NCBI RefSeq assembly: GCF_946478835.1
Contig: NZ_CAMLDV010000123.1
Location: forward strand, 1 to 10,492
Length of the DNA stretch: 10,492 nucleotides
DNA from: an uncultured Bdellovibrio sp.
Lineage (GTDB): Bacteria > Bdellovibrionota > Bdellovibrionia > Bdellovibrionales > Bdellovibrionaceae
Direction of reading: 5' to 3'
Shown here piece after piece: positions 7,125 through 10,492 of this stretch. Under the pieces are notes generated by a model. The model did not search any database, was not told the origin of the DNA, and saw only the letters and a program-made list of their open reading frames with translations. How positions within the stretch are numbered: the first letter of the stretch is position 1; every line of letters begins with the position of its first letter. Made by a program: the position numbers and the translations under genes.

Positions 7125-7939
7125 TCGCTGATAGCGGCCTTGCTTCTCGTCGTCATGCGGATCGCATGATTGAAGAAGGCCAAGTCACAGTGAACGGCAA
7201 ACGCGTTTACGAATTGGGTATCAAAGTAGATCCTCAAGCCGATCGTATTCTTATCGACGGAAAGCCTTTGCGCAAACCTTTGACTCAAAAATTGTATCTT
7301 GTGATGAACAAACCTAAAGGTGTTCTAACGACGATGGATGATCCGCATGGACGTCCAACAATCGCTGACTACCTTGGTGAAGTTCCTGCGCGTGTGTTCC
7401 CTGTGGGACGTCTGGACTGGGATTCTGAGGGCATGCTTCTTTTGACGAACGATGGTGATTTTGCCAACAAAGTCATGCATCCAAAAGCGGAAGTGACTAA
7501 GACTTATCTTGTGAAATTGGATGGGCAACCGCAACCTCATCACATCGAAAAACTTAAAAAAGGTGTGACGATCATTGGCGGCCGAGTTTCTGCTCGCCAC
7601 ATCGAAAGAATCAAAAAATCCGGCGACAATAAATCCGACAAGTACGAATGGTACAAAATCGTGATCACGGAAGGTAAAAACCGTCAGATCCGTCAGATGT
7701 TTGCGAAAGTCGGCTTTGACGTTTTGAAACTTCAACGTGTGGCTGTAGGCCGTTTGCGTTTGGGAGCTTTGAAAACAGGCGAGTTGATTTTCCTCAATGA
7801 AAGCGCGGTTGATCGTGTGTTCTTGCCGGATGACCCTGAAGAAGTAAAAACAAAACGCACTTACAAAGGTCGCGCCACTTCTGTCAAGAAAACGGCGAAA
7901 CCCGCGTCTCGCGTTCGAGTTAAAAAACCAAGAGGCTAA
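7079..7939 (+). CDS. rluB: 23S rRNA pseudouridine synthase, RluB/RsuA family
   Basis: 286 aa. It isomerises a uridine in rRNA to pseudouridine; E. coli RluB acts at 23S U2605. An S4 RNA-binding domain (about 9-57: RLNKLIADSGLASRRHADRM...) precedes the RsuA-type catalytic domain. The catalytic aspartate is D113 in 'PVGRLDWDSEGMLLLTNDG'. 'KTYLVKLDG' (141-149) and 'EGKNRQIRQMF' (198-208) are the usual later motifs. A basic Lys/Arg tail (about 258-286) probably adds RNA affinity. The RluB assignment over RluE, RluF or RsuA rests on the S4 domain, sequence feel and tail, so the exact target is less sure. The start ATG 7079 overlaps the upstream gene by 46 nt with GAGG at 7065-7068. The stop is followed at once by the eamA start. 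Confidence 0.92.
   Translation: MSENNSSQRVRLNKLIADSGLASRRHADRMIEEGQVTVNGKRVYELGIKVDPQADRILIDGKPLRKPLTQKLYLVMNKPKGVLTTMDDPHGRPTIADYLGEVPARVFPVGRLDWDSEGMLLLTNDGDFANKVMHPKAEVTKTYLVKLDGQPQPHHIEKLKKGVTIIGGRVSARHIERIKKSGDNKSDKYEWYKIVITEGKNRQIRQMFAKVGFDVLKLQRVAVGRLRLGALKTGELIFLNESAVDRVFLPDDPEEVKTKRTYKGRATSVKKTAKPASRVRVKKPRG
7931..7935 (+). promoter_or_regulatory. Shine-Dalgarno of eamA inside the rluB 3' end
   Basis: AGAGG lies 7 nt before ATG 7943, within the last rluB codons. It favours ATG 7943 over TTG 7940, which would leave only 4 nt of spacing, and over ATG 7952. It implies translational coupling across the rluB stop. Confidence 0.65.
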
Positions 7940-7942
7940 TTG

Positions 7943-8836
7943 ATGGCTTCCATGAACCCCCGCTTAAGAGGAACTATTGAAATTTCCATCGCCAGCGCGG
8001 GTTTTGGTTTTTTAGGGATCTTTGGAAAATGGGCCTTTCAATCGGGCCTTTCCGTCGGAGAATTTCTTTCTTATCGCTTTACCCTCGCTGCCCTTCTGCT
8101 TTGGATTTTTCTTCTGCTCTTTAAACCTGAGTGGGTGAAGCTCAACAAACGACAGATTTTTATCGCCGCTCTTCTTGGCATTTTCGGTTACGCATTTTTC
8201 TCAACACTTTATTTTGAAGCGATCAAAGGTGTGAGCGTTACGCTGGCGGCTTTGCTTCTTTATACCTATCCATTTTGGGTGAATATTTTTTCGCACTTTT
8301 TTACCCACGATAAGATTTCTAAAAAAGAAGCTTTGTGTTTGGTGGCGGCCTCCGCAGGTTTGGTTCTTTTGCTCTGGGGTCATATCGAAGTAAAAAATAT
8401 TTGGGCGATTGCGGCCGGGCTTGGAGCTGCGATTAGTTACGCGATTTATGTTTTGCTTTCAGGTCGTTTGCAAAAGGATGTGCGCCCGATTTCTTCCGCC
8501 TTGTATGTAATTACTTTTGGTGCGATTGCTTTATCGCTCTTTCACCGTCCTGATTTTGGTTCCGTGCAAAACCTTAGTAGCTTTCAGGCCAGTTGCATTT
8601 TCGGTATTGCATTGATTTGCACGATTTTGCCTTTGAGTTTGGAACTTGCAGCTTTGCAAAAATTAAAAAGCTCTGAAGTCGCTTTGCTCATGATGATTGA
8701 ACCTCTGACTGCGGCGATCATGGGCGCGATGATCTTTCACGAAAGCCTTAGTCTTCGTCAGCTTTTAGGTGCCTTAGTGATTGCGACGGCCTTGATTGTG
8801 AATACTTTTTCAAAAAATCAGATCAAGGCAGCTTAG
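7943..8836 (+). CDS. EamA/DMT-superfamily transporter
   Basis: 297 aa inner-membrane protein with about ten hydrophobic helices arranged as two EamA repeats (about 10-140 and 152-290). The first repeat opens with 'ISIASAGFGFLGIFGKWAF'. The second ends with the hallmark 'IEPLTAAIMGAMIFHESLS', a conserved Glu-Pro followed by Glu. Members export amino acids, metabolites or other small molecules; the substrate cannot be read from the sequence. Length and topology are complete. It is the last gene of the hypothetical-rluB-eamA operon, starting 3 nt after the rluB stop. No clear terminator is seen downstream. Confidence 0.92.
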   Translation: MASMNPRLRGTIEISIASAGFGFLGIFGKWAFQSGLSVGEFLSYRFTLAALLLWIFLLLFKPEWVKLNKRQIFIAALLGIFGYAFFSTLYFEAIKGVSVTLAALLLYTYPFWVNIFSHFFTHDKISKKEALCLVAASAGLVLLLWGHIEVKNIWAIAAGLGAAISYAIYVLLSGRLQKDVRPISSALYVITFGAIALSLFHRPDFGSVQNLSSFQASCIFGIALICTILPLSLELAALQKLKSSEVALLMMIEPLTAAIMGAMIFHESLSLRQLLGALVIATALIVNTFSKNQIKAA

Positions 8837-8846
8837 AACCCGACCT

Positions 8847-8875
8847 TTGTACTAATTTAAGACAAAATTTACTAT
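8847..8875 (+). promoter_or_regulatory. Weak candidate promoter for the fibre gene
   Basis: TTGTAC (8847-8852), a 17-bp spacer and TACTAT (8870-8875). Spacing is ideal, but the matches are only 3 of 6 and 4 of 6. Transcription would begin near 8882, giving a leader of about 55 nt. A regulated or alternative-sigma promoter is equally possible. Confidence 0.25.
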
Positions 8876-8876
8876 C

Positions 8877-8915
8877 ATGACCAAATAATCACGGTCATCT
8901 CCTTCAAAGAACCGT
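8877..8915 (+). repeat. Two mutually exclusive small inverted repeats in the fibre-gene leader
   Basis: ATGACC (8877-8882) pairs with GGTCAT (8893-8898), a 6-bp stem with a 10-nt loop. ACGGT (8891-8895) pairs with ACCGT (8911-8915), a 5-bp stem with a 15-nt loop. They share GGT at 8893-8895 and cannot form together. Neither is followed by a T run, so they are not terminators. Both may be chance. Confidence 0.35.
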
Positions 8916-8937
8916 CAAGAAAACCGATAAGTTCGTC

Positions 8938-10492
8938 ATGAGAACTTGTACGTATCTAGTCTCATTTCTGGTTTTTCTGTTTAATTCGCTGGTCTTAGCG
9001 TCACCGAACTCGTTTACATATCAAGGACGTATTCTTAAAACAGACGGAACTCCGCTGGAATATGCCCATGTCAGCTTTCTTTTTGAGATCACAAATCCGA
9101 CTGGATCTTGTGTGATTTATCGTGAGCAAGTAGACGATGTGAACATGGTGAATTCCAAAGGAGTCTTCGATGTGCCGATTGGTTCTGGCACAAAACTTTT
9201 TCCCGCGGCTCCGACTTTTAAACTTTTAGATGCGTTTAAAAACTCCACCACACAAAACTGTTCGGGAGGCTCTACATATACGGCCGCTTCCGGGGACACT
9301 CGCCTTTTGAAAGTTCAGTTCCACGATGGCAGTGGTTGGAAAATTATTTCTCCGTCGAATGAGATTCGCTCCGTTCCTTTTTCTGCGTTTTCTTTATCTG
9401 CCGAAACTTTGGGTGATAAGTCAGCTTCCGACTTCGTTTTAAAAACGGGAGTTCCAACTTGTTCTGCCAATGAGTTTCTAAGTTGGAATGGCACGGCGAT
9501 GATCTGCGCGCCAGTGACAGGAGCCAGCGGCGGAACCGTGACCGATGTTACCTCTGCCAATGGCTACATCACAATCACGAATGGCACTTCCACTCCGCTT
9601 GTGACTTTGAATATTGGTACGACAGCGGGAACGGTGGCTGCGGGTGATGATTCTCGTTTTACTAATCCTCGTGTTCCGACAGGTGCTGCTGGTGGAGATT
9701 TGTCTGGGACTTATCCGAATCCTTCTGTGGCGAAGATTCAAAATGTTGCGGTTGCTAGTGCTGCGCCAACAAATGGGAACTTTTTAAAATTTGACGGCAC
9801 TCAGTGGATTGGTGCTGCGATTGGTATGAGTGATGTTACAAACTTGAATTCTTCTTTGAGTAACTATCACACTATTGCTGCATTTAATTCTGCTGTGGGA
9901 AGTGCGAATTGTGCTGCTCATCAGACTCCTTATTGGAATTCTGTTTCTGGATCTTTTCAGTGTCAGTCGATCAATGTTTCCGTTGCGGGTGATGTGAGCG
10001 GGACTATTGGTGCTGTTTCTGTAAATAAAATCAAAGGCGTCGATGTCGACACGACTGGATTAGCTTCTGGCCAAGTTTTAAAATACGATGGAACCAAATG
10101 GGCTCCTGCCGCAGATTCAAATGCGGGTGGTACTGTTACGAATATCGCAACTGGTACTGGATTGAGTGGTGGTCCAATTACCACGACAGGAACTATTTCC
10201 CTCGCAAATACGGCAGTCACTCCTGGTTCTTATGGTTCAACAACACAAGTTGGAACTTTCACTGTTGATGCTCAAGGGCGTTTAACTGCGGCTTCAAATA
10301 CAGCGATTGCATTTCCTGTTACTTCCGTTGCAACTAAAACTGGTGCTGTGACTCTTGATTATGGCTACATCAACAATGCCGCTTCAAAATATCTTACTTA
10401 CAAACCGAACAATGTCGCTTGTACTGATGGACAAGTTTTAAAATGGATTGCTGCTAACTCTCGTTGGGAGTGTGCGAGTGATACAGATACTA
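8938..10492 (+). CDS. Secreted tail-fibre-like mosaic adhesin (MAT-type fibre), 3' end beyond window
   Basis: Open from ATG 8938 to the window edge, 518 codons with no stop. A signal peptide (1-21, ...LFNSLVLA) leads to an N-terminal region starting 'SPNSFTYQGRILKTDGTPLE', then a beta-rich domain to about 150. The remainder has phage-tail-fibre style modules. 'LKxDGTxW'-type units start near 178, 280, 378 and 498. 'GDLSGTYPNPSVAKI' (254-268) recurs as 'GDVSGTIGAVSVNKI' (351-365). 'GGTVT' modules start at 198 and 398. 'TVAAGDDSRF' (232-241) and 'FTVDAQGRLTAASNT' (441-455) are common in tail fibres. The layout matches Bdellovibrio mosaic adhesive trimer fibres used in prey recognition. Such proteins often end in a variable tip and a chaperone or autoprocessing domain, unseen here. 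No phage genes lie nearby. No good ribosome-binding site precedes the ATG, but no other in-frame start is available after the stop at 8878. Confidence 0.85.
   Translation, partial: MRTCTYLVSFLVFLFNSLVLASPNSFTYQGRILKTDGTPLEYAHVSFLFEITNPTGSCVIYREQVDDVNMVNSKGVFDVPIGSGTKLFPAAPTFKLLDAFKNSTTQNCSGGSTYTAASGDTRLLKVQFHDGSGWKIISPSNEIRSVPFSAFSLSAETLGDKSASDFVLKTGVPTCSANEFLSWNGTAMICAPVTGASGGTVTDVTSANGYITITNGTSTPLVTLNIGTTAGTVAAGDDSRFTNPRVPTGAAGGDLSGTYPNPSVAKIQNVAVASAAPTNGNFLKFDGTQWIGAAIGMSDVTNLNSSLSNYHTIAAFNSAVGSANCAAHQTPYWNSVSGSFQCQSINVSVAGDVSGTIGAVSVNKIKGVDVDTTGLASGQVLKYDGTKWAPAADSNAGGTVTNIATGTGLSGGPITTTGTISLANTAVTPGSYGSTTQVGTFTVDAQGRLTAASNTAIAFPVTSVATKTGAVTLDYGYINNAASKYLTYKPNNVACTDGQVLKWIAANSRWECASDTDT
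10072..10444 (+). repeat. Internal repeat of the fibre gene: exact 13-mer 360 bp apart
   Basis: CAAGTTTTAAAAT occurs at 10072-10084 and 10432-10444, exactly 360 bp (120 codons) apart and in the same frame. It encodes the 'GQVLK' core of the repeated 'GQVLKxxxxxxW' unit. The earlier copies of the unit (near 9469 and 9775) have diverged at DNA level. Confidence 0.7.

Noticed and set aside
7325..7735. 136-codon minus-strand frame inside rluB
   Set aside because: It lies wholly inside a well-conserved gene on the other strand and its translation resembles nothing.
9117..10220. Several open frames on the minus strand within the fibre gene
   Set aside because: They are Pro/Val/Ser/Thr-rich mirror translations of repetitive, low-complexity plus-strand codons and have no ribosome-binding sites or recognisable domains.
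8938..10492. Prophage tail-fibre gene
   Set aside because: A Sec signal peptide, a 'YQGRI' head region and the lack of any phage structural, lysis or integrase gene nearby argue for a host adhesin with fibre-like modules.

Overview
The window looks like chromosomal DNA of a Bdellovibrio-type predatory bacterium (Bdellovibrionota). Three things point there: a motAB stator pair close to dsbD, genes packed on both strands with very short gaps, and at the right edge the start of a large secreted protein. That protein joins a 'YQGRI' N-terminal region to phage-tail-fibre-like repeats, the architecture described for Bdellovibrio mosaic adhesive trimer (MAT) fibres. The genus is inferred from gene content and style; no rRNA or other marker is present to fix the species.

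Layout. Positions 1-566 hold the 3' end of a TorF-type (Gcw_chp) putative outer-membrane porin on the plus strand. It runs into the 3' end of motB (minus), sharing 29 bp. motA-motB (2387 down to 538) are transcribed leftward, possibly from a flagellar sigma-28-like promoter. Divergent from motA is dsbD (2492-4297), a full-length three-domain thiol:disulfide interchange protein that ends in a terminator-like hairpin. A branched-chain amino-acid aminotransferase (4394-5461) follows. It converges tail-to-tail, 5 bp apart, with a minus-strand gene for a small coiled-coil protein (5970 down to 5467). That gene has a near-consensus promoter and Shine-Dalgarno site. Divergent from it is a three-gene plus-strand operon: an unrecognised 349-aa protein probably starting at TTG 6075, an RluB-type pseudouridine synthase overlapping it by 46 nt, and a 10-TM EamA/DMT exporter whose start is coupled to the rluB stop. 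The last 1.55 kb (8938 to the edge) is the 5' part of the fibre gene, open at the window end.

Themes. Most genes are ordinary housekeeping or motility functions: flagellar torque, periplasmic reductant supply, amino-acid metabolism, rRNA modification and small-molecule export. The exciting item is the fibre gene: a signal peptide, a 'YQGRI' head region and at least four 'LKxDGTxW'-type units about 100-120 residues apart, separated by beta-rich modules, with codon use that changes part-way along. It has no recognisable ribosome-binding site, and its leader can form two mutually exclusive small hairpins. Secondary points are the loss of the canonical peptidoglycan-binding motif in MotB and the two unrecognised proteins. 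No tRNA, rRNA, IS element, CRISPR array or gene-free stretch over 300 bp was seen; all intergenic gaps are about 105 bp or less.
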